Of a stretch of 64,000 nt of DNA, positions 50,989 through 60,145 are shown piece by piece. Made by a program: the position numbers and the translations under genes. The stretch is taken from NCBI RefSeq assembly GCF_900101435.1, contig NZ_FMZH01000015.1:32659-96658 (forward strand). Reading direction: 5' to 3'. Below the pieces are notes generated by a model. It was not told where the DNA came from, did no database searches, and saw only the letters and a program-made list of their open reading frames with translations. The DNA comes from Pedobacter soli (lineage in GTDB: Bacteria; Bacteroidota; Bacteroidia; Sphingobacteriales; Sphingobacteriaceae). Each line of letters begins with the position of its first letter. The stretch's first letter is position 1.

Positions 50989-51795
50989 TTATACCTTTTT
51001 CGCTTCGTTCCAATAGATATCCATTTCGGCAAGAGTCATATCACTCAGTGCTTTTCCGTTTTCTTTGGCCTTACTTTCGAGGTACTGAAAGCGTTTAATG
51101 AACTTTTTATTGGTTTTTTCGAGCGCGTTTTCGGGGTTGATGTTGATGAAGCGCGCATAATTGATTAATGAAAATAGTACATCGCCAAATTCCGATTCTG
51201 CTTTTTCCACGTCAATTGCGGTATTATCGGCTACATTAAATTCCGATTTAAATTCCTGTAACTCTTCTTCTACTTTTTCCCAAACCTGGTTTTTGTTTTC
51301 CCAGTCAAAGCCTACCCCGCGGGCTTTCTCCTGAATGCGCGCTGCTTTAACCAGTGCAGGCAGTGAACCAGGAACACCAGCCAGAACCGATTTGTTGCCT
51401 TCTTTGAGTTTGATTTGCTCCCAGTTGCGTTTTACATCTTCTTCGTTTTGTACGTCTACATCGCCATAAATATGCGGATGTCGGTTAACCAGTTTATCGC
51501 AAACGCCATTTAAAACATCAGTTATGTTAAATTCGTTGGTTTCCGAAGCAATGCGCGAATAAAAGACCAGGTGCATCATTACGTCGCCAAGTTCTTTTTT
51601 AATTTCATCCAAATCACCCTCTAATATCGCATCGCTTAACTCATAAGTTTCCTCAATGGTTAAATGGCGCAGGGTTTCCATGGTCTGTTTTTTATCCCAC
51701 GGACATTGGGTGCGTAAGGTATCTAAAACGGTAAGCAGACGCATAAAGGCGTCGGCAGGATTATTTGCACTGGCAGGAATCGGATTATTAGGCAT
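50989..51795 (-). CDS. mazG: Nucleoside triphosphate pyrophosphohydrolase MazG
   Basis: Hydrolyses NTPs/dNTPs to monophosphates and can lower ppGpp signalling. 268 residues with two MazG modules. The first is 'LRTQCPWDKKQTMETLRHLTIEETYELSDAILEGDLDEIKKELGDVMMHLVF', with the EExx..ExxD metal site. The second is 'GFDWENKNQVWEKVEEELQEFKSE...ESEFGDVLFSLINYARF'. 'CPWD' and the length match the standalone MazG of Gram-negative bacteria. Confidence 0.95.
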   Translation of the reverse strand: MPNNPIPASANNPADAFMRLLTVLDTLRTQCPWDKKQTMETLRHLTIEETYELSDAILEGDLDEIKKELGDVMMHLVFYSRIASETNEFNITDVLNGVCDKLVNRHPHIYGDVDVQNEEDVKRNWEQIKLKEGNKSVLAGVPGSLPALVKAARIQEKARGVGFDWENKNQVWEKVEEELQEFKSEFNVADNTAIDVEKAESEFGDVLFSLINYARFININPENALEKTNKKFIKRFQYLESKAKENGKALSDMTLAEMDIYWNEAKKV

Positions 51796-51831
51796 ATTGA
51801 TGGTGTTTGCAACAGGTTTTGTAATTAGCTG

Positions 51832-52281
51832 TTAACGGATGCTAAAATACCAAACCCAGGCGATTAAGAAAAGCTGAAAGGGGATTCTGAACCATAAATA
51901 TTTAATACCTGGTCCAGGTTTGTATAAATCTTCGTAATTGATGCGGTGTTTGGCAGCGTAAATATTAGAAGGGACAACAGCGAGCAGAAAAACAACCAAC
52001 GCTATGCCGGTATAGTGTCTGATACTTTCTATCTGGAGTGCAATGGCAAAAAGGATTTCCAGAACACCGGTAATGAGGATAATTTCTACCTTTTTAGGAA
52101 TGAAAAGCGGAATCATAGCAGCCATGCTGGTTTTAAACTTGAAGTGACCAATAGCTGTAAAAAGCAGCATTACTCCCATAGCCATGTTACCTGCAAAAAT
52201 ATTTCCTTTATCGAAAGTGGTATGCCCACCAAAGGCAAGCAGGGCAACGTAAACAACGAGTAATACGAATAAAGGTTTCAT
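51832..52281 (-). CDS. DoxX-like membrane protein
   Basis: 149 residues with four hydrophobic stretches: 'LFVLLVVYVALLAFGG', 'AMGVMLLFTAIGHF', 'EIILITGVLEILFAIALQI' and 'ALVVFLLAVVPSNIYAA' / 'IPFQLFLIAWVWYF'. 'GHFKFKTSMAAMIPLFIPKKVEIILITGVLEI' matches the DoxX-like plan. Function unknown. Confidence 0.8.
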   Translation of the reverse strand: MKPLFVLLVVYVALLAFGGHTTFDKGNIFAGNMAMGVMLLFTAIGHFKFKTSMAAMIPLFIPKKVEIILITGVLEILFAIALQIESIRHYTGIALVVFLLAVVPSNIYAAKHRINYEDLYKPGPGIKYLWFRIPFQLFLIAWVWYFSIR

Positions 52282-52344
52282 GCTTCAAAGGTGTAAATTA
52301 ACAAGCAGATCTGCTAAAAGACCGGTGTAATGGAGTTGTAAAAA

Positions 52345-52641
52345 TTACGAAATTAAATTAAAAGCGATTAATATGGTGGCGATAAACAGCACCACCAATC
52401 CTGAAAGGAAGATAAAATCGGCTGTTTTTTCAAGCCTTTGACTTACGGAATCACCTTTTCTCATGGAAATAAAAGACAAGATACAGCTGGCCATAAACAG
52501 GATTACGGCTGCAACCGCAAACTCATCTATCACTGAACTATCGGCCAGATTCAGTTTTTTTAATGAAGTAAGTACGATAAAGCAAATGCCCAGCAAATTG
52601 GCCGAAGTACTTAAAATATGTGGAGAACGGTTTTCGGCCAT
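52345..52641 (-). CDS. Small three-helix membrane protein
   Basis: 98 residues with hydrophobic stretches 'LGICFIVLTSL', 'AVAAVILFMASCILSFISM' and 'ADFIFLSGLVVLFIATILIAFNLI'. It begins 1 base after the stop codon of the AI-2E transporter gene, so the two form a unit. No family recognised. Confidence 0.72.
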   Translation of the reverse strand: MAENRSPHILSTSANLLGICFIVLTSLKKLNLADSSVIDEFAVAAVILFMASCILSFISMRKGDSVSQRLEKTADFIFLSGLVVLFIATILIAFNLIS

Positions 52642-52642
52642 G

Positions 52643-53752
52643 TTAATCTTTTTCTTCTAATTTAATCTTTTTGGTAATGCGATAAACCCGTTTTTTCTTC
52701 TCGGGCTTATGTTCTTCGCCCATTAAAATGCCCCAGGGTTTGAGATTGTCTATCCGGTCGAAAATGATTTTGAGCATGGCCAGGTACGGAATACACAAAA
52801 ACATACCCGAAATACCCCAGATCATTTCGCCAACTACAATACCAATAAAGGCAAAAAGTGCATTGATTTTTACTTTAGAACCTACTACGAGCGGCATCAG
52901 CAGGTTACCATCAACGGCATGAACACCAACAAAAGCAATTAGAACCAATAAAACTTTACCGGCACCGGCAGTGGCGAAAGTAATTAAACAGCTAACCAAT
53001 AAAGCGAAGAATATGCCGAGGTATGGTACCACGTTAAATATACCCGCTACCAGGCCTAATAAAACCGCATATTTTACGCCTAAAAGGCTTAATACGGTAA
53101 TCATTAGTACGCTTACAATCAGCATTTGTAAAAACAAACCAATGATGTATTTTTTTATGATATACTGGATTTGCGAGACAATTTCGCTTACCTTTTCTTT
53201 GTGTTCTTCTTTAAATACCGAGGTTAAAAAAGTATACAATACCCGCCTGTAGTTGAGGATGAAAAAGGTAAACAACAAGGTAAAACCCAGAAATAGCAGG
53301 GTAGATGATAAAGTAGCCAATGTGGTTGCTACAATGGCGGCACTGGTAGCCAGTGCTTTTTCGGTGCTATCGTTCAGGTAGGCCAGTTGTTTTTCGGAGT
53401 TTACATGAAAGGTTTTCGAAATCCAATGTTGCAATTCATGGTAAGAAACATCGGCTTTTTCTTTTAACAGTGGCCAGTCGGCCCATAAATCGCTTAGCTG
53501 ATTGCCAAAGAAATAAACAATGCCTCCAATTACAGCGATCATTAAAATTACTGAAACCAGGGTTGATAAACCTCTTTTAAACTTAAACCGCTGCTCTAAG
53601 AAATTGGCTACAGGTAGCAATAATATGCCCATTAAAAAGGAGAAAAGGAGCGGAGCGAGTAGCGATTGCCCTAAAATAGCAATGTAGGTTAAACTAATTA
53701 AACAGAAAAGTACCAGCGCAAGCTTAGGTAGAAATGATAGTTTGTCTTTCAT
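52643..53752 (-). CDS. AI-2E family transporter (PerM-like)
   Basis: 369 residues, about eight membrane segments ('ALVLFCLISLTYIAILG', 'LLFSFLMGILLLPVANFL', 'TLVSVILMIAVIGGIVYFF', 'ATTLATLSSTLLFLGFTLLFTFFILNY'). The signature C-terminal part is 'GLFLQMLIVSVLMITVLSLLGVKYAVLLGLVAGIFNVVPYLGIFFALLVSCLIT' with 'GNLLMPLVVGSKVKINAL'. The cytosolic tail is basic. Export of AI-2 is shown for only one member (TqsA). Substrate unknown here. Confidence 0.9.
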   Translation of the reverse strand: MKDKLSFLPKLALVLFCLISLTYIAILGQSLLAPLLFSFLMGILLLPVANFLEQRFKFKRGLSTLVSVILMIAVIGGIVYFFGNQLSDLWADWPLLKEKADVSYHELQHWISKTFHVNSEKQLAYLNDSTEKALATSAAIVATTLATLSSTLLFLGFTLLFTFFILNYRRVLYTFLTSVFKEEHKEKVSEIVSQIQYIIKKYIIGLFLQMLIVSVLMITVLSLLGVKYAVLLGLVAGIFNVVPYLGIFFALLVSCLITFATAGAGKVLLVLIAFVGVHAVDGNLLMPLVVGSKVKINALFAFIGIVVGEMIWGISGMFLCIPYLAMLKIIFDRIDNLKPWGILMGEEHKPEKKKRVYRITKKIKLEEKD

Positions 53753-54181
53753 AAAAAAATAAGTCCTGTTTAATACAAATGGTCTGACTAAATGTTTTAA
53801 TCAATATTCGGTAAATACCTGTACAAAATATTAATATTATCTGTCTTTTTTGAAGAATATCAGAATTATAAAGAAGTAATAATTGGAGTGGTGTGAGAAT
53901 ATAAAGAATCTCTTATTTGAGATGATCGTCATCTCGACCCGATAGCTATCGGGTGAAGCGCAGTCCCGAGGTTAAGTCGGGAGAGAGATCTTTTATTAGA
54001 TTTCTCGACTCCGCTGCGCTCCGCTCGAAATGACGGGTTTGGTGTGGGCTTCACTATTAAATCATTGCAATTCCACCTGGCGACCGTTGTAAGATTGCTT
54101 CGCAGGCTGAAAAAGCCTTCAACAATGACGGACTCTTGTGGTCTATAAAACCGTACAAGGATGATTATGGCAATAAAACTT
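53753..54181. repeat. Non-coding gap with two dispersed inverted-repeat elements
   Basis: No gene is visible. An element with outer arms cgtcatctcga (53927-53937) and tcgaaatgacg (54025-54035) encloses ccgatagctatcgg and gaggttaagtcggga. A second, shorter stretch at 54092-54130 (agattgcttcgcaggctgaaa to caatgacgg) is a diverged half-copy of the 4369-4464 repeat, inverted. The rest is AT-rich promoter-like DNA for the AI-2E gene. Confidence 0.7.
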
Positions 54182-55129
54182 TTAATAAACACTGGCTTTA
54201 TCCAGCAACGAAATATCCTCAGCGCTGAGTTTTAAATTTGCAGCTTCGGTAAAAGATTTAAGCTGGTTTAAATCGGTAACACTGGCAATAGGCGCGGTAA
54301 CCGAAGGGTGGTACATGAGCCAGGCCAAAGCTACTGAGGCCTGTTCTACACCATGTGTTTCTGCCACTTGGTCTAATGCGGCAAGTATTTTAAAACCCCG
54401 GTCGTTCAGATACTTTTTAGCACCGCTACCCCGCTGACTTTTGCTTAAATCGGCTTCGCTACGGTATTTTCCGCTTAAAAAGCCACTTGCCAGCGCATAA
54501 TAGGTTACTACGCCTAAATTGTGCTCCAGGCAAATTTTTTCATGCTCCGCCTCAAATCCTTCGCGGTCGTACAGGTTGTAGCCGGGCTGGTAAACTTCGT
54601 AGCGGGGCAGATTGTGCTCGTTAGAAAAGATTAACGATTCTTTTAAGCGGTTGGCCGAAAAGTTCGAAGCCCCGATCCACCTCACTTTTCCTGCTTTAAT
54701 CAATTCATCATAAGCACGAAGGGTTTCTTCAACAGGGGTGTTTTCGTCGTCATAGTGTGAGAAATAGAGGTCGATATAATCAGTTTGTAAGCGGTTAAGT
54801 GAATGTTCTACCTGATTAATGATGTAATCTCTTTTAAGCGATTTGCCTTGCCCCATATCAGAGCCTACTTTAGTGGCAATAATTACATCATGCCTTTTAT
54901 TGTGCTTTTTTAACCAGTTACCAATAATGGTTTCTGATTCGCCACCCTTGTTGCCGGGCACCCAACGCGAATATACATCGGCCGTATCGATACAATTAAA
55001 GCCATTTTCGATAAAATGGTCTAAAATTTCGAATGATTTTGCCTCATCTATCGTCCAGCCAAAAACGTTACCGCCAAAAACAATAGGTGCTATATTTAAA
55101 TCTGATTTTCCTAATATTCTTTTTTCCAT
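54182..55129 (-). CDS. Aldo/keto reductase
   Basis: NAD(P)H-dependent carbonyl reductase. 315 residues. Landmarks are 'FGGNVFGWTIDEAKSFEILDHFIENGFNCIDTADVYSRW' (Asp and Tyr of the tetrad), 'VIIATKVGSDM', 'LQTDYIDLYFSHYDD' (Lys/His positions), 'VRWIGASNFSANRL' and 'GVVTYYALASGFLSGKYRSEADL'. It resembles the AKR11/12 group. Substrate unknown. Confidence 0.93.
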   Translation of the reverse strand: MEKRILGKSDLNIAPIVFGGNVFGWTIDEAKSFEILDHFIENGFNCIDTADVYSRWVPGNKGGESETIIGNWLKKHNKRHDVIIATKVGSDMGQGKSLKRDYIINQVEHSLNRLQTDYIDLYFSHYDDENTPVEETLRAYDELIKAGKVRWIGASNFSANRLKESLIFSNEHNLPRYEVYQPGYNLYDREGFEAEHEKICLEHNLGVVTYYALASGFLSGKYRSEADLSKSQRGSGAKKYLNDRGFKILAALDQVAETHGVEQASVALAWLMYHPSVTAPIASVTDLNQLKSFTEAANLKLSAEDISLLDKASVY

Positions 55130-55261
55130 GGTGTGAATTTTATATTAGGATTAACAAACAGAATGGGATGCGGTTTTAAGAAAACGTTCTTGTTACTGTC
55201 GGCGTTTGGTTAAGGCCGCGCTTAAAATTAAATACCATCTTCCATCTTACCTTTTACATGA

Positions 55262-55927
55262 TCACATTCCCTTCACTGCCCTCAACATTTCCCTTTTTCC
55301 GGGGGCACCAGGTAATTTTTCGATAGTGAAACCACAGGCTTTTACGGCTCTTTTTAATTTTCCGGTAATGGCATAGGTTACAAAAGTGCCACCAGGCTTC
55401 AAAAAACTGCAGGCATGGGCAATAATTTCATCGCTCCACATTTCGGGTTGGTGTTGCACCGAAAAGGCATCGTAATAAATAATATCGAACTTTTTCGGCG
55501 TATTAAAAGTCGCTAAAGTAGTATGCGGAATTTCGAGCGTACTTAATGCCGAAAGTGATTGCGGGGCTTGAAGTGCAGCCTCGTAATTGGTTGTAAAGCT
55601 ATTCCAAATGGCTTGTGGTACATAGGCTGAATAGCCTGTTTGCTCAATTAATCCGGTAGATAGGGGAAAAGCCTCAATGCTGGTATAATCGAGCTGAATG
55701 TTATTGGCCTCGCAATATTCGAGGGTTAAAATAAAGTTTAAACCTGTTCCAAAACCAACCTCCAGAATCGAAATTTCAGATTGCTTAGTTGCTACAAATT
55801 GCAAACCTGCACCTATAAATACGTGTTTGCTTTCTTGTAAAGCGCCATGTTTGCTGTGGTAATGCTCGCCAATGGTTTCGTTGTAAAGGGTATTCGAGCC
55901 ATCGGCAGTAGGGGTAATAATATTCAT
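55262..55927 (-). CDS. mnmD: tRNA 5-methylaminomethyl-2-thiouridine methyltransferase MnmD
   Basis: SAM-dependent final methylation of the wobble mnm5s2U34. 221 residues from the ATG at 55927; a TTG eight codons upstream is an alternative. 'ITPTADGSNTLYNETIGEHYHSKHGALQESKHVFIGAGL' and the SAM motif 'ISILEVGFGTGLNFILTLEY' are followed by 'FDIIYYDAFSVQHQPEMWS' and 'YAITGKLKRAVKACGFTIEKLPGAPGKREMLRAVK'. E. coli has this domain fused to MnmC1; here it is standalone and no MnmC oxidase is adjacent. Confidence 0.92.
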   Translation of the reverse strand: MNIITPTADGSNTLYNETIGEHYHSKHGALQESKHVFIGAGLQFVATKQSEISILEVGFGTGLNFILTLEYCEANNIQLDYTSIEAFPLSTGLIEQTGYSAYVPQAIWNSFTTNYEAALQAPQSLSALSTLEIPHTTLATFNTPKKFDIIYYDAFSVQHQPEMWSDEIIAHACSFLKPGGTFVTYAITGKLKRAVKACGFTIEKLPGAPGKREMLRAVKGM

Positions 55928-55962
55928 GGGCCAGGATTTATTTTTTTGCAAGATAAATGATG

Positions 55963-55970
55963 CAAATATA
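55963..55970 (-). promoter_or_regulatory. -7 promoter element for mnmD
   Basis: The reverse strand reads TATATTTG, 35 bases before the ATG at 55927 and 11 before the alternative TTG. Confidence 0.4.
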
Positions 55971-56192
55971 GGATCATGATAAATAGGATTGTTGATTTTA
56001 GGATAAATTAGTTAGAAAATGGAAAAAGGATAAACAGGTTTTTTGGATTTCGAGACCATTAGTTTGAGATAGGAGAGGACAATTAATCCGCTTTAGTCTT
56101 TCAGCTTTGGTCTTCCTGCCCTGTTCTTCAGCCTCCCGGCCTCCGTCTTTTTCCCTTTCAGCTTTAATCTTTTCTGCTTAGCTTTGATCTTA

Positions 56193-56241
56193 CCCTAAAC
56201 CCTAAACCCTAAACCCTAAACCCTAAACCCTAAACCCTAAA
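56193..56241 (+). repeat. Seven perfect telomere-type heptamers (CCCTAAA)7
   Basis: Exactly seven uninterrupted copies of ccctaaa (49 bases) end one base before the ATG of the YjbR-family gene at 56243. The unit equals the plant-type telomere repeat (TTTAGGG on the other strand). Just upstream, 56085-56190 carries degenerate agctttggtctt / agctttaatctt / agctttgatctt words. There is no Shine-Dalgarno. Confidence 0.95.
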
Positions 56242-56242
56242 T

Positions 56243-56581
56243 ATGGATATCGAAACATTCAGAGAATATTGTTTGAGTTTGCCTGGCACAACCGAAGGTA
56301 TGAAATGGGGGCATTTGTGCTTCATGATTGAAGAGAAAATGTTTTTCATTATCGCCATTGATGAGGATAACAGCTTCTCGATCAAATGCGATCCTGAAGA
56401 GTTTGATGCCCTGACAGCCAGAGAAGGGATTCAACAGGCGCACCACATGGCCAAACGTCAATGGATCCGCGTAGCTAATTTAGAAGTTTTTAACGATACT
56501 GAACTTAAAAGCAGGGTAGAAGCATCACGCGCTATGGTCCTGGCTAAACTATCAAAGAAAGTTCAGGCTAAATACGTGTAG
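56243..56581 (+). CDS. MmcQ/YjbR family DNA-binding-like protein
   Basis: 112 residues: 'MDIETFREYCLSLPGTTEGMKWGHLCFMIEEKMFFIIAIDED' and 'FSIKCDPEEFDALTAREGIQQAHHMAKRQWIRV', ending 'LKSRVEASRAMVLAKLSKKVQAKY'. This matches the YjbR double-wing fold with a CyaY-like core, of unconfirmed function. The start codon directly follows seven CCCTAAA heptamers. Confidence 0.92.
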   Translation: MDIETFREYCLSLPGTTEGMKWGHLCFMIEEKMFFIIAIDEDNSFSIKCDPEEFDALTAREGIQQAHHMAKRQWIRVANLEVFNDTELKSRVEASRAMVLAKLSKKVQAKYV

Positions 56582-56638
56582 TTTATTCGCGGAGCCACAA
56601 AATCACTGAATTTCGCAGATACAATTTTCAGATAAGCG

Positions 56639-57436
56639 TTATTGCTCTGTTTTGGTTTCCTCTTTTTTCGAGTCGTCTTTTTTTATGCCTTTATCAGCAT
56701 TTAATTCTTTCGACTTCATAATATTAAAACGGTACATGTCTTCGATTCCAACAAGTTTGCGGGTACATTTTTCAATATCTGTGCCTTCTTCCCAAAGGTA
56801 AGGGCGAAAGCTGTAGGTTTTAGTACCATCCAAATTGGCAATAAACTGGTTCCAGCTGCTCCAGCGTAAGCCTTTGTAGAATTTAGAGAGGTCGCTATCG
56901 AAACAAAAAATGAGAAATTCACCATAGCCGGCACCTAGTGGTTGCCAGGTTAAGCTGTTTGGTTCAAGGTAATACACATTTTTAATGTCTTTGCCCAGGC
57001 CGCCGTAATTAATGGCGAAGAAACCACCCACTGCATCATCGGCAATTAAAAGGTAAGGAATATTGTCACCATATTCTTTGATGGTTTTTCCTTTATTCCA
57101 CTCAGAAACAGAACGGTTTAAGCGCTCACTTCCCGAACCTAAAATCCTGATCCAGCCGTTATCGACCATAATGCCACCAGTATTGTAAATTACCGAACCC
57201 AGGGTAGAGTAAGTAGAAATTTGCGTATTGTATAACACTTCTTTTGCTTTTGCCGAATCGATAGGCATAACCTCTACCTTGTTTTTTGCCGAATCAATCC
57301 ATTTTTTAACCATGGGCCATGCCGGATCCTTTTTATTGATTAATTCTTCGGCAGTAAACAGCTTGTTTTGTGCAAAACTGCTTAAAGAAAGAAAAGTTAA
57401 AGCCAGGATAGAAAGTGTTTTAATTGCGCTTTTCAT
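56639..57436 (-). CDS. DUF2625 protein, secreted
   Basis: 265 residues from the ATG at 57436, which begins a signal peptide (IKTLSILALTFLSLSSFAQ). The DUF2625 core is 'WPMVKKWIDSAKNKVEVMPIDSAKAKEVLYNTQISTYSTLGSVIYNTGGIMVDNGWIRILGSGSERLNRSVSEWN'. 'LLIADDAVGGFFAINYGGLG' and 'GLRWSSWNQFIANLDGTKTYSFRPYLWEEG' follow. The family is normally cytosolic; here it carries an export signal. Function unknown. Confidence 0.88.
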   Translation of the reverse strand: MKSAIKTLSILALTFLSLSSFAQNKLFTAEELINKKDPAWPMVKKWIDSAKNKVEVMPIDSAKAKEVLYNTQISTYSTLGSVIYNTGGIMVDNGWIRILGSGSERLNRSVSEWNKGKTIKEYGDNIPYLLIADDAVGGFFAINYGGLGKDIKNVYYLEPNSLTWQPLGAGYGEFLIFCFDSDLSKFYKGLRWSSWNQFIANLDGTKTYSFRPYLWEEGTDIEKCTRKLVGIEDMYRFNIMKSKELNADKGIKKDDSKKEETKTEQ

Positions 57437-57457
57437 GGGATGTGTAGAATGTTTTTT

Positions 57458-57465
57458 CAAAGATA
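57458..57465 (-). promoter_or_regulatory. -7 promoter element for the DUF2625 gene
   Basis: The reverse strand reads TATCTTTG, 21 bases before the ATG at 57436. It lies within the 5' extension of the open frame, which supports the shorter start. Confidence 0.4.
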
Positions 57466-57592
57466 GAATGATATTTAACAATAGCGGAAGGGAGCGGGAT
57501 TAATTTTTGAAGGTTTACCAGAAATCAATAGAACGGAATGAAATGGACTGGGAGAAAAGGGTTAGCTGGTAACAGCTGACACCAGGTAAAAA

Positions 57593-57625
57593 GCAAACGC
57601 CCCAATTAAAAATTGGGGCGTTTGC
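57593..57625. terminator. Perfect 15-bp hairpin, M13 peptidase terminator
   Basis: gcaaacgccccaatt (57593-57607), loop aaa, aattggggcgtttgc (57611-57625). It is 84 bases past the M13 stop on the minus strand. Only a short T run follows, so termination strength is uncertain. Confidence 0.6.
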
Positions 57626-57708
57626 AATATAAGGATGGTATATTGTGTTTTGGTGAGTGGAGGATGTTAGCACCTTCCGCCTTCAACCTTTAAACCTTCT
57701 ACCTTAAA

Positions 57709-59745
57709 TTACCACATTCTAATTCTGTCTTCTGGTTTTTTATATAATTTATCACCAGGTTTAACATCGAAGGCATTGTACCAGGCATCCATGTTTACAG
57801 GGGCTCCAATGGTACGGTAAGGACCCGGAGAGTGCGGATCGGTTTTAATTAACTGTGCAGCACTTTCAGGTAAAATGTTACCTCTCCAAACCTGTGCCCA
57901 GGCCAGGAAGAAACGTTGATCCGGCGTAAAACCATCTATTTTTTCGTTGCTTTGGCCTTGTTTGGTCATTTTGAATGCAGTATAAGCAGCATTTAAACCG
58001 CCCAAATCACCAATGTTTTCGCCCATGGTTAATTTACCAATTACATGCACGGTATCTAGTACGGTATAGGCATCAAACTGTTCGCCAAGGGCTTTGGTTT
58101 TGGCATCAAACTTAGCTTTGTCTTCGGCTGTCCACCAGTTTTTTAAGTTACCGGCAGCATCGTACTGGCTTCCGCTATCATCAAAACCATGGCTCATTTC
58201 GTGACCAATTACTGCACCAATACCACCGTAGTTAACGGCATCGTCAGCATTTGGATCGAAGAAAGGGAATTGTAAAATACCTGCAGGGAAAACAATTTCG
58301 TTCAGTGTTGGGCTGTAATACGCGTTAACCGTTGGCGGGGTCATACCAAAACGTTTACGATCAACAGGTTTACCTAACTGGTTAACCATTTCGTTATACC
58401 CCCAAACACTGGCATTACGCAGGTTTTGGAAGTAAGTATCTTTATTAATCACCAAACCATCGTAGTTTTTCCATTTTTCAGGGTAACCTACTTTAGGCGT
58501 AAAGGCATGTAATTTAGCCAATGCTTTTTGTTTGGTCTCGGGGCTCATCCACTCCAAACCGTTAATTCTGATTTCGAAGGCTTTGCGCAGGTTCACAATC
58601 ATCTGGTTCATGCGTTCCTTAGCCTCTGGTTTAAAATATTTTGCCACATAAAGCTGGCCCAATAATTCGCCAATGGTGCCATCGGTTAATGATGACATGC
58701 GTTGCCAGCGAGGTGTTTGTACTTTTTGTCCGGTTTGTGCTTGTGTAAAGGCAAAACTAGCTTTTACAAATGGCGAGCTTAAGCTCGATGCCGATCCTTT
58801 TAAAATATTCCATTCCAGGTACGTCTTCCAGTCAGCAACTGAAACCGATTTTAACATACCGTCTAAACTGGCCATAAATTTAGGCGATGATACCAAAACG
58901 GTATCCTGACCTTTAATTTTAAATTTTGGTAAATAGGTTGACCAATTGATATCAGGTGTTTTGCTGTTCAGTTCGGCAACAGTAAGTTTGTTGTAAGTTG
59001 CATAAGGATCGCGCATTTCCAAACGGCTCATTTGTGCTTCTGCAAACTGCTTTTCGATTTTAAAAACCGTTGCTGCTTTTTGCCTGGCCTCTTCAGCACT
59101 GCTGCCGGTTAAGGTAAACAGGGTAACCATGTAAGTATCGTAAGCCTCGCGGATTTTAACACTACGCGCATCATCTTTTAAATAATAATCGCGATCAGGC
59201 AAAGAAGTACCACCCTGGCCAATGTTAACCATATATTTGTTTACGTTTTTACGATCCTGACTAACACCAACACCAAACATGGCGCCGCCTAAACCATTTA
59301 CACGCATGTAAGCTACCTGATCTAAAACTCCTTTGATATCTTTAATCTGCTCAATTTTAGCTAAATCGGCTTTGATTGGAGTATAGCCTAATTTTTCGAT
59401 GGTTAAACTATCCATAGCAGCGGTGTAAAAATCGCCAACCCTGCGTTTTACCGATCCGGCTGGTGCCGTTTTATCTGCTGCGGCATCTTCAACCAATGTT
59501 TTTACTGCATTAATGTTGAAATCGCGCAATTCGTTAAAAGAGCCCCAACGTGTTTCTTTAGCTGGAACAGGATTGTTTTTTATCCAGGTACCACTTGCAT
59601 ATTGGTAAAAATCATCGCCCGGCTTAACCGTTAAATCCATGTTCGCAGGATCGATAAATTTTTTGGTGGTTTGTGCGTTTGCAGAAAAGCCAGCAGCGAC
59701 TATACCCAGCGCCGCAAAATATCTTTTCAAATTTTGGTATTTCAT
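57709..59745 (-). CDS. M13-family zinc metallopeptidase (neprilysin/PepO type)
   Basis: Secreted oligopeptidase. 678 residues, full length. The signal peptide ends at 'GFSANAQ' (~25). The N-terminal domain includes 'NMDLTVKPGDDFYQYASGTWIKNNPVPA'. The zinc site is HEMSH (His515, Glu516, His519) in 'AVIGHEMSHGFDDSGSQYD', with the third ligand Glu576 in 'TMGENIGDLGG'. Conserved 'NAYYSPTLNEIVFPAGILQFPFFD' and the ending 'DPHSPGPYRTIGAPVNMDAWYNAFDVKPGDKLY..PEDRIRMW' are intact. Confidence 0.96.
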   Translation of the reverse strand: MKYQNLKRYFAALGIVAAGFSANAQTTKKFIDPANMDLTVKPGDDFYQYASGTWIKNNPVPAKETRWGSFNELRDFNINAVKTLVEDAAADKTAPAGSVKRRVGDFYTAAMDSLTIEKLGYTPIKADLAKIEQIKDIKGVLDQVAYMRVNGLGGAMFGVGVSQDRKNVNKYMVNIGQGGTSLPDRDYYLKDDARSVKIREAYDTYMVTLFTLTGSSAEEARQKAATVFKIEKQFAEAQMSRLEMRDPYATYNKLTVAELNSKTPDINWSTYLPKFKIKGQDTVLVSSPKFMASLDGMLKSVSVADWKTYLEWNILKGSASSLSSPFVKASFAFTQAQTGQKVQTPRWQRMSSLTDGTIGELLGQLYVAKYFKPEAKERMNQMIVNLRKAFEIRINGLEWMSPETKQKALAKLHAFTPKVGYPEKWKNYDGLVINKDTYFQNLRNASVWGYNEMVNQLGKPVDRKRFGMTPPTVNAYYSPTLNEIVFPAGILQFPFFDPNADDAVNYGGIGAVIGHEMSHGFDDSGSQYDAAGNLKNWWTAEDKAKFDAKTKALGEQFDAYTVLDTVHVIGKLTMGENIGDLGGLNAAYTAFKMTKQGQSNEKIDGFTPDQRFFLAWAQVWRGNILPESAAQLIKTDPHSPGPYRTIGAPVNMDAWYNAFDVKPGDKLYKKPEDRIRMW

Positions 59746-60145
59746 TCGCTTAAAATAAGTTAGTTTAAAGGCGAAATTTATGAAATACTAATTAATACCG
59801 TAGTAATATATTAGAAATATTACTTGTAAAACCAATAGTAGATTTTTGCCAGACCTAGTCGTCTGATCAAATCTGATGCTGAGAATGAGATTTTAATAGA
59901 TTTCATCTGTTTTATATATTTAACTTTATGCTTCAGATGGATCCTGTGCCGATTGTTTTAATCGTTTCAGGATTCATGATTTTAAATCTTTTTATACACT
60001 ATTAACATTTTTTAACAAATTTTATTGTGTGGCTGTAAAAATTATTGCTATTAAGAATGATTCAGGATAAACCATTTTTATTTTCCATAAATTTGATTCC
60101 AGATCGTTTTATATAGCTTAATAACGAATTATAGTATAATAGATA
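59746..60145. other. Divergent intergenic region, M13 peptidase / P-type ATPase
   Basis: 400 bases of AT-rich DNA holding the promoters of both genes. The only structure I see is a small hairpin (cagac ctagtc gtctg, near 59850). No metal-regulator operator, repeat or open frame with a credible start is evident. Confidence 0.4.

Noticed and set aside
53929..54192. Minus-strand open frame of 87 codons in the gap after the AI-2E gene.
   Set aside because: It is only a translation through two dispersed inverted-repeat elements and ends inside the aldo/keto reductase region.
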